Source: Melioribacter roseus P3M-2 (GTDB lineage Bacteria; Bacteroidota; Ignavibacteria; Kapaibacteriales; Kapaibacteriaceae). From it: a stretch of 49,630 nucleotides of DNA. The stretch is from positions 1 to 49,630 of the forward strand of contig CAMCXP010000003.1 of assembly GCA_945883395.1 (NCBI GenBank), in the 5' to 3' direction. This document shows positions 17,116 to 24,703 of this stretch, piece by piece. The notes below the pieces were generated by a model that was given only the letters and a program-made list of their open reading frames with translations, ran no database searches and was not told the DNA's origin. A program made the position numbers and the translations under genes. Position 1 is the first letter of the stretch, and each line of letters starts with the position of its first letter.

Positions 17116-18990
17116 TTGATCGCTAGGGGGAGTGCACTCATCGTGAGTGTCATTGGTATGTTGTTTGCGCACGGTGGCAGCATTGGAGCGTCTATGCTCC
17201 GTAATGATGTGCGCGTTCCGGCTGATTCACTCAAGCGCGATACGGCGGTCTATCGTATGGCGCCAGTGACGGTGATTTCGAGCATCTCGCGCATGGATCC
17301 AGTGCATGCGCCATTCAGCCTTGCTGTGATTCGAGCTGAGGACATTCAAGCGCAACCGATTCGCGCAGTGAGTGATGTGCTCGCATATGTTCCTGGCGTG
17401 GATCTGCGTCAGCGCGGACCGCTTGGCGTGCAGAGCGACATTGCAATTCGTGGTGGAACATTTGAGCAGACCGCGATCATGATCGATGGACTGCGCCTGA
17501 ATGATGTGCAGACCGGACACAATACATTTAGCATTCCGTTCCTTCCGACTGACATAGAGCGTATCGAGGTGGTAAAGGGTGGCGCAGCACGCGCGCTGGG
17601 CGCTGGTGCGATGGACGGAGCAGTGAACATCGTGCTGAAGCAGCCTACGTCCGATCCATCATTGCATGCATCAGTGATGGGTGGTGATGCATCGTTCCGT
17701 GAGGCGCGCGTATCTGCATCGATCGGAAGCGAGACGTTGACGCACCGAGTGAGTGCACAGATCATGGACCATGCTGGGTGGGCTCCATCGACTGATGTAT
17801 CGCTTCAGACAGCGATGTACCACGGTGTTCTGTCGCTCGGTGAGACACGCACAAGCGTCATTCTCGGATTGAGCAATAAGGCGTTTGGAGCAAGCAGGTT
17901 CTATACGCCGAACTTCCCTGAGGCATGGGAGAAGATCACGACCGTGATCGGCGGTGCAACGTTTGATGCACCCCTTTCCGAAAGCTTTGAGATGTCGGTG
18001 CGTGCACTTGCGCGCTTGAACGACGATGAATTCCGCTTGAAGCGTGATGATCCATCATTCTACACCAATACGCACAGCACGCAGCAGTACACTGTGCAAG
18101 GACGACTCACGCGCCATGATGAAGATCGCGCAACATCATTGTTGGTCGATGCAGGGTCTGACGCTATCAACAGCTCGAATCTCGGCAAGCATGATCGCGT
18201 GCGTGGGAGTGCAATCATCGAACACGTTGAGCGGTTCGGTAATCTGCGCGTAACGCTTGGTGGTGGTGTCGTAGCCTTTAGCGATCGACTCCCGTTACCA
18301 ACTGGTGGTGTTGATGCGTCCTACTTGCTATCACAGGAAGCGTCATCAAGTGACATCGTCTTTGCTTCTGTGCAGACCAACGGACGCATTCCGACATATA
18401 CGGATCTCTACTACAGCGATCCAGTAACGACAGGTAATCCGAACTTGGTGCTCGAGCGAGCAACAACAGCAGAAGTCGGGTACCGTCATGCAACGGCATC
18501 ATCGATGCTCAACGTCGCGCTCTATGCACGTGATGGACGGAACATGATTGACTACGTGTTTGATTCCGCAGGGAATTCCACAGCAGAGAACATCACCACT
18601 GTAGAGATTCGTGGTCTTGACGCATCATACAGCACAACGCTTGCGCTTGGTCCGCTCTCGTACTTACGCGTCGGCCTCATGTATCAAAGCGTGAAGGGAT
18701 CTGCCACGGCCCGCACGTCATTCGTTGCTGATAATCTGCGCACGCAGGTCATCGTTGAAACGCGCTGGCAGTTGCCGTTCGACATTCAGGCGTCGTACAT
18801 CCCACGTCTCATCGAGCGTGTAACAACGCCAACATTGTACCTCGTGCACGATGTACGACTGATGCGATCATTTGGGATCGTGACGATCACTGCAGAGGCA
18901 ACGAATCTCACTGACCAACGCTACGTCGAAACTGGCTGGGTCGTCGTCCCACCACGCTGGGCTCGTTTGGGTGCAGCGGTGCAGCTGTGA
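17116..18990 (+). CDS. TonB-dependent outer-membrane receptor
   Basis: A 624-residue protein. Residues 1-25 are a signal peptide, and PVTVISSI near residue 50 could be the TonB box. The plug domain at ~60-175 has conserved FSLAVIRAEDIQ, SDVLAYVPGVDLRQRGP, IRGGTFEQTAIMIDGLRLND and ERIEVVKGGAARALGAGAMDGAVNIV. The rest is a beta-barrel rich in Tyr and Asp, ending NLTDQRYVETGWVVVPPRWARLGAAVQL. Size and plug are closest to the BtuB/vitamin or siderophore receptor group, but the ligand cannot be deduced and no cobalamin riboswitch is present. The start is TTG at 17116 with GGAG six bases upstream; a GTG at 17143 after AGGGGGAG is an alternative that would shorten the signal peptide. Confidence 0.9.
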   Translation: MIARGSALIVSVIGMLFAHGGSIGASMLRNDVRVPADSLKRDTAVYRMAPVTVISSISRMDPVHAPFSLAVIRAEDIQAQPIRAVSDVLAYVPGVDLRQRGPLGVQSDIAIRGGTFEQTAIMIDGLRLNDVQTGHNTFSIPFLPTDIERIEVVKGGAARALGAGAMDGAVNIVLKQPTSDPSLHASVMGGDASFREARVSASIGSETLTHRVSAQIMDHAGWAPSTDVSLQTAMYHGVLSLGETRTSVILGLSNKAFGASRFYTPNFPEAWEKITTVIGGATFDAPLSESFEMSVRALARLNDDEFRLKRDDPSFYTNTHSTQQYTVQGRLTRHDEDRATSLLVDAGSDAINSSNLGKHDRVRGSAIIEHVERFGNLRVTLGGGVVAFSDRLPLPTGGVDASYLLSQEASSSDIVFASVQTNGRIPTYTDLYYSDPVTTGNPNLVLERATTAEVGYRHATASSMLNVALYARDGRNMIDYVFDSAGNSTAENITTVEIRGLDASYSTTLALGPLSYLRVGLMYQSVKGSATARTSFVADNLRTQVIVETRWQLPFDIQASYIPRLIERVTTPTLYLVHDVRLMRSFGIVTITAEATNLTDQRYVETGWVVVPPRWARLGAAVQL

Positions 18991-19009
18991 TCAGATAGGC
19001 ATCAACGTA

Positions 19010-19042
19010 AACGCCCCATCACGAACATCGTGATGGGGCGTT
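19010..19042. terminator. Bidirectional hairpin terminator
   Basis: A perfect 14-bp stem (19010-19023 with 19029-19042) around the five-base loop AACAT. It sits between the convergent ends of the TonB receptor (18990) and the small porin (19075). The plus-strand flank is GTTGTTT, a weak U-tract, so termination probably relies on the stem. It shares the core CCCCATCACG/CGTGATGGGG with the terminator at 20705-20737. Confidence 0.8.
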
Positions 19043-19074
19043 GTTGTTTCGCGTCTATTCTTGAGCTGAGGCGC

Positions 19075-19710
19075 TTAGAACATGTAGCCGATCACGACAC
19101 CAACTTGGAAGTTGCCGATGAAGTCATCATCGCTGCGTGCAACCTTTGGAAGTGTATTCGACAGACCGTTATAGAGATGTCCGCCAAATCGGAAGTTGTC
19201 GATTGTGTATCCAACTTCAGCACAGATGCCGAGGTCGAGTGGACTCATGCCATCGGGATCGTTATCATCGAAATTGATCGACTCTGTTTGCGTCAGACCC
19301 AACGCTGTAGCAGTGAACTCACCTGCAATGCCGTAGCCCAAGTACGGACCAACGCCGAAATTCCAATTGCTTGTTCTGAAGTTGAGCTTTACGGGAACTT
19401 GGAGGTAGATCGGACTAGCTGAAATCGTTACGATGCTGGTTGAGCGCTTTGCCCCCTTACTTGTTACCTCGACACCAGTGCCAACGAAAAATGCGCTTGA
19501 GAGGGGAATGTCGACCACGCCTCCCACCATCCACGTGCGAACCGACGTGAGTTCCGTTGCGAATCCCTCGTAGTTGTACGTCGATGAGTTCAGCGCCGCC
19601 TTAACCCCGAAGCGTGGTTGCATGTTGACCTCTGGCTGCGCCTGTTCTTGTGCTGTGGCCGTGGAAACTGCTCCAACGGCAAGTACTGCAGTGATGAACT
19701 GCTTGATCAT
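19075..19710 (-). CDS. Small outer-membrane beta-barrel (porin family) protein
   Basis: A 211-residue protein with a clear signal peptide (MIKQFITAVLAVGAVSTATAQ). The mature part has alternating strands typical of eight- to ten-stranded OMP_b-brl_2 proteins of Bacteroidota (RFGVKAALNSSTYNYEG, SAFFVGTGVEVTSKG, IYLQVPVKLNFRTSNWNFGVGPYLGYGIAGEF, GICAEVGYTIDNFRFGGHLYNGL) and ends GNFQVGVVIGYMF, with the C-terminal Phe used as an assembly signal. No specific function can be assigned. It is a single gene between a terminator and a 245-bp divergent region. Confidence 0.82.
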   Translation of the reverse strand: MIKQFITAVLAVGAVSTATAQEQAQPEVNMQPRFGVKAALNSSTYNYEGFATELTSVRTWMVGGVVDIPLSSAFFVGTGVEVTSKGAKRSTSIVTISASPIYLQVPVKLNFRTSNWNFGVGPYLGYGIAGEFTATALGLTQTESINFDDNDPDGMSPLDLGICAEVGYTIDNFRFGGHLYNGLSNTLPKVARSDDDFIGNFQVGVVIGYMF

Positions 19711-19955
19711 GGAATACCCCTAAAACTCATGAACGATGAAACAACATCTGCCTCGGTGCTGCAGACCCATGCAAAGATCGGGCGCTCTCGCCTACCTCGC
19801 AAGATGTGGGGTGCAAGTGGCTTCGATACGCAAACGCGGCATGGTAAGGGGCTAACACCACTGTTGCACGGATGGCGGTGATCATGGTCGGCAAATTACG
19901 CTGGCCCACAACAACCGGAACATGGCGTGGTACTCACCATATCTTACATTTGTAG
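19711..19955. promoter_or_regulatory. Divergent intergenic region between porin and PAP2 phosphatase
   Basis: 245 bp, the longest gap in the window. TACATTTG at 19945-19952 on the plus strand matches TAnnTTTG and ends three bases before the PAP2 ATG. On the minus strand GATCTTTG at 19779-19772 is one mismatch from the same box and about 60 bases before the porin start. The 60-codon frame on the minus strand here has no support as a gene. No other structure was recognised. Confidence 0.45.
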
Positions 19956-20678
19956 ATGAAGATCTTCCTCGTAATCCTCCTCGCTGCATGCACGGTGCAT
20001 GCACAGCAACCAGACCTCAGCTCCCTTAACTGGGACGGTAGAATCGTCTATGAGTGCAACTCGATCAAGAGTGAGGGCCTCAAAGAAGTCTCCCGCTTCA
20101 TTTCAGATGGAGCACGGACAGTGTACATCGGAACGCCGATTGCGCTGTACACGTACGGCGTCCTCGCATCAGCGATCGATGAGCCGTCAGCTGCAAATCG
20201 CTACGCCGCGCAGACGGGACTTCAGGCGGCGACAGCACTTGTGCTGTCGTATGGGATTGCTGTAGGAGCCAAGAACATCGTTAATCGTGAGCGTCCCTAC
20301 GTAGCTCATCCCGACCTCATTGTTAACGGTGAGGGGAGAGTTGATACACATATGAACTCCTTCCCATCCGGACACACCACGGGAACGGCAGCAATGACAA
20401 CGACGCTGATCTTACGGTATCCGAAATGGTATGTGATTGCCCCTTCCGTTGGATATGCCCTCTGGATGGGATTCTCGCGCATGAACCTCGGCGTTCACTA
20501 CTTCACGGATGTTATGAGCGGGTATGCCATCGGAGCAGGTGTTGCCTGTGGCGTTCATCTGTTGAGCAATGAACTCTTCAAGCTCGCCGAGCCAATTCTC
20601 CCGTCTGATGGTTCTCTTGCTGTTGGTCTCGGCGGTACGCCAACAAATCCGGTCTTCACGCTCTCGATGACCTTCTAA
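19956..20678 (+). CDS. PAP2-superfamily phosphatase (envelope)
   Basis: A 240-residue protein with the three-part phosphatase signature: KNIVNRERP (Lys-x6-Arg-Pro), FPSGHT, and SRMNLGVHYFTD (Arg and His-x3-Asp). The family removes phosphate from lipids such as undecaprenyl pyrophosphate or phosphatidate. The N-terminus (MKIFLVILLAACTVHAQQ) carries both a lipobox-like LAAC and a signal-peptidase I site, so it may be a lipoprotein or a periplasmic protein. The TVYIGTPIALYTYGVL and later hydrophobic helices are usual in the family. A promoter box ends three bases before the ATG, implying a leaderless or near-leaderless message. The tail ends VFTLSMTF. Confidence 0.88.
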   Translation: MKIFLVILLAACTVHAQQPDLSSLNWDGRIVYECNSIKSEGLKEVSRFISDGARTVYIGTPIALYTYGVLASAIDEPSAANRYAAQTGLQAATALVLSYGIAVGAKNIVNRERPYVAHPDLIVNGEGRVDTHMNSFPSGHTTGTAAMTTTLILRYPKWYVIAPSVGYALWMGFSRMNLGVHYFTDVMSGYAIGAGVACGVHLLSNELFKLAEPILPSDGSLAVGLGGTPTNPVFTLSMTF

Positions 20679-20704
20679 GCCGCTATCCAGTTAAGTCCAA
20701 CAAC

Positions 20705-20737
20705 AAAAAAACCCCATCACGCTGGTCGTGATGGGGT
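20705..20737 (-). terminator. Rho-independent terminator of tRNA-Lys
   Basis: A 9-bp stem (20712-20720 with 20728-20736) with loop GCTGGTC. On the minus strand it is followed by seven T residues (20711-20705), a textbook terminator 12 bases after the tRNA-Lys 3' end. On the plus strand it may also serve the PAP2 gene, though the flank there is only TTGTATC. Confidence 0.85.
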
Positions 20738-20748
20738 TGTATCGTCTG

Positions 20749-20822
20749 TGCTCCCTCGGGGACTCGAACCCCGGGCCCTCTGATTAAGAGTCAGATGCTC
20801 TAACCAGCTGAGCTAAGGAAGC
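20749..20822 (-). tRNA. tRNA-Lys (anticodon CUU)
   Basis: Reading the minus strand gives a full cloverleaf. The acceptor stem is GCTTCCT/AGGGAGC, the D arm TAGCTCAGCTGGTTAGAGC, and the anticodon stem TCTGA/TCAGA with loop CTCTTAA, so the anticodon is CUU. The T arm is CCGGGGTTCGAGTCCCCG. The discriminator is A and CCA is not encoded. Promoter elements lie directly upstream and a terminator directly downstream, so it is a single-gene unit. Confidence 0.96.
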
Positions 20823-20825
20823 GCA

Positions 20826-20855
20826 CAAAGATACGGAGCTCCCGGAAATCTGCAA
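20826..20855 (-). promoter_or_regulatory. Promoter of tRNA-Lys (Bacteroidota type)
   Basis: On the minus strand TTG (20855-20853), then 19 bases, then TATCTTTG (20833-20826). This matches the TTG-N19-TAnnTTTG architecture of the Bacteroidota primary sigma factor. The -7 box ends three bases before the tRNA 5' end, so transcription would start at or near the mature end. Confidence 0.8.
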
Positions 20856-20877
20856 GGGTAAGGGGGCGAAAACGACA

Positions 20878-20911
20878 CGAGCCGCTCATCCTTGGAAGAA
20901 TGAGCGGCTCG
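20878..20911 (-). terminator. Terminator of the membrane pyrophosphatase gene
   Basis: A 12-bp GC-rich stem (20878-20889 with 20900-20911) and ten-base loop, 25 bases after the hppA stop on the minus strand. The following minus-strand sequence is GTGTCGTTTTCG, a modest U-tract. Confidence 0.7.
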
Positions 20912-20935
20912 CATGATTGTGCGATGTGCGATACC

Positions 20936-23053
20936 TTACTTGAACATCTTCAGCAGGATGCCACCGTTCGCTGCAAACGCACCTGCGAATACGAGCGAGA
21001 TGATGGCCATGAGCTTGATGAGGATGTTCAGGGCCGGACCAGATGTATCCTTGAACGGATCACCAACGGTGTCGCCAACAACAGCAGCCTTGTGCGAGTC
21101 GCTGCCCTTACCACCATGGACACCTGTTTCGATGTACTTCTTGGCGTTATCCCATGCACCACCAGAGTTGGCCATGCTGATGGCAAGCATCACGCCGACC
21201 ACAAGCGAGCCGATGAGGACGCCGGCGAGCATCTGCACGCCAAAGAGGAAGCCAACGAGGAGTGGCGTGAGAATCACAAGCAGACCCGGTGCGATCATCT
21301 CGCGAATCGATGCTGCCGTTGAGATGTCAACGCACTTTGCATAGTCCGGCTTAGCTGTGCCTTCCATCAGACCAGGGATGGTACGAAACTGACGGCGAAC
21401 TTCTTCGATCATAGCAAAGGCTGCCTTGCCGACGCTCTTCATTGTCATGGCGCTGAACGCAAACGGCAACGCGCCGCCAACAAGAAGTCCAGCAAGAACA
21501 TTTGCATTTGTGATTTCAAGCGACAACGTGTTGCCACCAGTTTGCGCACGTGTGAGGAAGGCACTTGTGAGTGCAAGCGAGGTGAGCGCCGCCGAGCCAA
21601 TAGCAAAGCCCTTACCGATGGCAGCTGTCGTATTACCCGCAGCGTCCAGCGCGTCGGTACGCGTGCGAATGTCTTTACCCATCTGTGCCATTTCGGCGAT
21701 ACCACCAGCGTTGTCCGATGTTGGACCATACGCGTCGATCGTCAGACCAACAGCGATCGTTCCAAGCATACCGATCGCTGTAAGCGCGATACCGTACATG
21801 CCAGCAAAGGTGTATCCAACAACAACGCTTATCGCGATCAGTAACATCGGGATCACAGCCGAATTATACCCCAGGGCAAGACCGTAGATGATTGTGGTTG
21901 CCGCACCCGTCTTTGATGCATCGGCAACTTCACGCACCGGCTTGTAGCGATGTGACGTGTAGAATTCGGTAACAAGACCAATCGCAAGGCCAGCAATCAA
22001 ACCAACGGCAAGTGCGATGTACACACCCATTGCTGCCACCGTCACGGTACCAACCATGAAGGTGTTGTTGCCAAACGCCCACATCGTGATCGGGTATAGG
22101 GCAACAAGCATGAACAGCGTCGAAATGATCAGCGCATTCTTGAGTGCGCCTTCTACCTTGTCCTCCTGCGTTGCACGCACGAATGGAAGTGCAAGGATCG
22201 ATGCTACAATACCAATGCCGTTCACAAGCATCGGGAAGAGCAGAATATTCAAGTCTGTGCCACCCGTTGCTTGGTAGCCTACAGCACCAATGACGAGCGC
22301 TGCACATGTCGATTCAGCAACCGAACCAAAGAGGTCTGCACCCATGCCTGCGATGTCACCAACGTTGTCACCAACGTTGTCAGCGATCACTGCAGGGTTG
22401 CGAGGATCATCTTCAGGAATTCCTGCTTCGATCTTACCCACAAGGTCCGCGCCGACGTCAGCAGCCTTGGTATAGATACCGCCACCAACACGTCCGAAGA
22501 GTGCTACAGCAGATCCGCCAAGACCGAAGCCGGAGAGGATCTCCATTTGCTGTTCAGCAGTCAGACCAGGGACCAACGAGTCGATACCTAGCCACACAAG
22601 AATCAGACCAATTACGGCAAGACCCGTGAGACCAAAGCCCATCACCGCACCCGATTCAAACGCCACGCGGAATGACTTCTGCAGTGACTCACGTGCAGCC
22701 GATGCCGTACGTACGTTGCCGACCGTGGCAATGCGCATACCGATGTATCCTGCCGCTACGGATGTTCCCGCACCGATGAGGAAGGCAACAGCTGTTTCAA
22801 GACCGTGCTGCACTGTTGCGGCGATCACAACAGCAAACAAGGCCATGAAGATGGAGAGCACGCGATACTCGCGGCTCAAAAATGCCATTGCACCCTCTGC
22901 GATCGCAGAGGAGATTTCCTTCAAGCGCAAGAGTTCTTCTGGGTTAGCAGCACCGTCCTCGATTTTTACCGCGAGTACGCGCTGACGGAAGAACAATGCC
23001 ATGATCAGAGCGAGCAGTCCCAGCCCTCCGATCAGTCCTACGACGAGATTCAT
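20936..23053 (-). CDS. hppA: Membrane-bound ion-pumping pyrophosphatase, K+-dependent type
   Basis: A 705-residue inner-membrane protein of normal family length, with about 16 membrane helices. It couples pyrophosphate hydrolysis to export of H+ or Na+. Signature motifs are [20 protein letters not shown] and [20 protein letters not shown], which bind Mg-pyrophosphate, plus [18 protein letters not shown] and the C-terminal [17 protein letters not shown]. The segment [17 protein letters not shown] has Ala where K+-independent enzymes have Lys (GNTTKA), which marks the K+-dependent class. Whether H+ or Na+ is pumped cannot be settled by eye. AAGGGA lies six bases before the ATG. Codon use is strongly biased toward C-ending codons, fitting high expression. 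Confidence 0.97.
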   Translation of the reverse strand: MNLVVGLIGGLGLLALIMALFFRQRVLAVKIEDGAANPEELLRLKEISSAIAEGAMAFLSREYRVLSIFMALFAVVIAATVQHGLETAVAFLIGAGTSVAAGYIGMRIATVGNVRTASAARESLQKSFRVAFESGAVMGFGLTGLAVIGLILVWLGIDSLVPGLTAEQQMEILSGFGLGGSAVALFGRVGGGIYTKAADVGADLVGKIEAGIPEDDPRNPAVIADNVGDNVGDIAGMGADLFGSVAESTCAALVIGAVGYQATGGTDLNILLFPMLVNGIGIVASILALPFVRATQEDKVEGALKNALIISTLFMLVALYPITMWAFGNNTFMVGTVTVAAMGVYIALAVGLIAGLAIGLVTEFYTSHRYKPVREVADASKTGAATTIIYGLALGYNSAVIPMLLIAISVVVGYTFAGMYGIALTAIGMLGTIAVGLTIDAYGPTSDNAGGIAEMAQMGKDIRTRTDALDAAGNTTAAIGKGFAIGSAALTSLALTSAFLTRAQTGGNTLSLEITNANVLAGLLVGGALPFAFSAMTMKSVGKAAFAMIEEVRRQFRTIPGLMEGTAKPDYAKCVDISTAASIREMIAPGLLVILTPLLVGFLFGVQMLAGVLIGSLVVGVMLAISMANSGGAWDNAKKYIETGVHGGKGSDSHKAAVVGDTVGDPFKDTSGPALNILIKLMAIISLVFAGAFAANGGILLKMFK

Positions 23054-23098
23054 GCGGTCCCTTTCACGTGGTCCATCAAAAAAATGATCAGTTTTTCG

Positions 23099-23106
23099 TA
23101 CGTTTG
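23099..23106 (+). promoter_or_regulatory. Putative -7 promoter box of tRNA-Val
   Basis: TACGTTTG matches TAnnTTTG and ends 11 bases before the tRNA-Val 5' end. A TTG element is not found 19-21 bases upstream. Confidence 0.6.
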
Positions 23107-23117
23107 TGCTCTCGCAA

Positions 23118-23191
23118 GGACGCTTAGCTCAGTTGGTTAGAGCGTTACGTTGACATCGTAAAGGTCACTGGTTCGAATCCAGTAGCGTCCA
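23118..23191 (+). tRNA. tRNA-Val (anticodon GAC)
   Basis: A full cloverleaf on the plus strand: acceptor GGACGCT/AGCGTCC, D arm TAGCTCAGTTGGTTAGAGC, anticodon stem TTACG/CGTAA with loop TTGACAT (anticodon GAC), and T arm CACTGGTTCGAATCCAGTA. The discriminator is A and CCA is not encoded. It lies divergent to hppA and is followed by a hairpin terminator. Confidence 0.96.
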
Positions 23192-23222
23192 CACCAGCCC
23201 CCTTGCTTGGGGTCAAAGATAC

Positions 23223-23251
23223 AAAGCCTGTCACTGTGTGATGGGCTTTTT
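23223..23251 (+). terminator. Rho-independent terminator of tRNA-Val
   Basis: A hairpin AAGCCTGTCAC/GTGATGGGCTT (23224-23234 with 23238-23248, including two G-T pairs) with loop TGT, followed by TTTTTA. It lies about 30 bases after the tRNA-Val 3' end. Confidence 0.8.
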
Positions 23252-23282
23252 ACGTCCACACCAACCTTTGACTCTTCAATGA

Positions 23283-23316
23283 AAATGCCCCGGATCTCAT
23301 GAGATCCGGGGCATTT
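23283..23316. terminator. Palindromic bidirectional terminator downstream of citrate synthase
   Basis: A perfect 34-base palindrome, with a GC-rich stem AAATGCCCCGGATCTC and its complement meeting at CATG. It ends 21 bases before the citrate synthase stop. On the minus strand the stem runs into TTTTC; on the plus strand into TTTGG. Confidence 0.75.
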
Positions 23317-23337
23317 GGTGTTATGGCAGTTGCGTGA

Positions 23338-24609
23338 TTAGGCCTTGGCGCTGAGCTCTTCGAGGGTGAGCGACTTCGGGCGAACAATTGGGGATGACAT
23401 CATGCGGTTGACAACCATCTGTGAGCACAGACCGATCGCACGGGACACACCAAACATCACTGTGTAGAAGTCGAACTCTGTCATGCCATATGCATAGAGC
23501 AGCGAGCCCGATGCAGCATCAACGTTCGGCCATGGGTTCTTCGCCTTACCGTGCTCCGTGAGGATGCCTGGGACCAGACGGAAAATCTTGTGCACGATCT
23601 GGACGTTTTCGTCGGTCAGGCCATTGTTAACACCGAAATCATGGAACGCTGTGAAGCGTGGATCAGTTACGCGGAGAACGGCGTGACCATATCCCGGAAT
23701 GACTTGTCCGTTGTTGAGTCGGCTCCATGTGTACTCTGTGAGCTGCTCATCTGTTGGTACGCCACCGAATTGCTCGCGGACGTCCATGATGAAGCGCAGA
23801 CACTCTTGGTTCGCAAGACCGTGCAACGGGCCGGCCAGACCACACATAGCAGCTGATACGCTGTAGAACGGATCGCTGAGTGCCGAGCTCACAACGTATG
23901 ATGTCATGGCGCTCACGTTACCGCCTTCGTGGTCTGAGTGGAGCACGAGGTACAGACGAACGAGTTCCTTCCACGCTGGGTCGTTGCTGACACCGAGCAT
24001 GTGCGCGAAGTTGTTCGACAGGTCGTTGTCGTCTGCAAGCGGTGCAATCACCTCGCCCTTGTTGAAGCGAATGCGGTAGATCGCAGCTGCTATGCCCGGC
24101 ATCGATGCAATCAGGCGGATCGAATCATTGACCATCGACTGCCACAGTGCGTCCTTGCCTGCCCCCTTGTCGTAGGCTGCACGGAACTCGCTCTCTCGCT
24201 CCAACGTAAGCAAGCCAACACTAAGCATCGCCATTGGATGTGAATCCTTCGGCATTGCATTGAGCGTATCAACCACATATTGCGGCACAACGTAGTGCTT
24301 GGCAAATGCAGCGCGAAGTTCGGCAAGTTCTTCCTCTGTTGCACGCTCGCCTGTGACGAGCAACCAGAAGGTCTCCTCCGGCGTGATATTCGTAAGGTCG
24401 AGGATTGGGGCGTTGCGAATGCGCAAGCCTTCGTCGGCTGAAACGCTTGATGTATCGCATACCAAGGCGGGAACTCCACGCATACCGCCGAGCACTTGCT
24501 CGATGGTGACGCTGCCGAGAACAGTCTCGCCATGCTCCTTGAGAAGGCTTGTGCGCTTTGCACGAAGTACTTCAGCTTGTGAAACGAGTTTGGTATGTAG
24601 GATGCTCAT
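23338..24609 (-). CDS. gltA: Citrate synthase
   Basis: A 423-residue cytoplasmic enzyme condensing oxaloacetate and acetyl-CoA in the citric acid cycle. Catalytic landmarks are the first His in LVLHSDHEGGN, the second His in GPLHGLANQECL followed by IPGYGHAVLRVTDPR, and the C-terminal DFYTVMFGVSRAIGLCSQ with the catalytic-region Arg. The N-terminal half (GMRGVPALVCDTSSVSADEGLRIRN, ITPEETFWLLVTGE) and length resemble the eukaryote-like type I enzymes rather than the shorter E. coli type, a form also found in Chlorobi/Bacteroidota relatives. I chose the ATG at 24609: GGAG lies nine bases upstream and a promoter box sits at 24643-24636. Longer in-frame starts lie upstream of that promoter. Confidence 0.95.
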   Translation of the reverse strand: MSILHTKLVSQAEVLRAKRTSLLKEHGETVLGSVTIEQVLGGMRGVPALVCDTSSVSADEGLRIRNAPILDLTNITPEETFWLLVTGERATEEELAELRAAFAKHYVVPQYVVDTLNAMPKDSHPMAMLSVGLLTLERESEFRAAYDKGAGKDALWQSMVNDSIRLIASMPGIAAAIYRIRFNKGEVIAPLADDNDLSNNFAHMLGVSNDPAWKELVRLYLVLHSDHEGGNVSAMTSYVVSSALSDPFYSVSAAMCGLAGPLHGLANQECLRFIMDVREQFGGVPTDEQLTEYTWSRLNNGQVIPGYGHAVLRVTDPRFTAFHDFGVNNGLTDENVQIVHKIFRLVPGILTEHGKAKNPWPNVDAASGSLLYAYGMTEFDFYTVMFGVSRAIGLCSQMVVNRMMSSPIVRPKSLTLEELSAKA

Positions 24610-24635
24610 AGGGTCAACTCCAGTGGTATAACTTG

Positions 24636-24643
24636 CAAAACTA
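24636..24643 (-). promoter_or_regulatory. Putative -7 promoter box of citrate synthase
   Basis: On the minus strand TAGTTTTG, matching TAnnTTTG, ends 26 bases before the ATG at 24609; the leader holds GGAG. A TTC instead of TTG is found 20 bases upstream. Confidence 0.6.
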
Positions 24644-24703
24644 CGAAAGCTAAAGGACGGAAAGAACGTAACTTTATCGTTAAACGGTTCGTTAGACGCA
24701 CCC

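Noticed and set aside
19727-19909. 60-codon minus-strand frame in the porin/PAP2 intergenic region
   Set aside because: No ribosome-binding site, no signal or domain, and it overlaps the likely promoter area.
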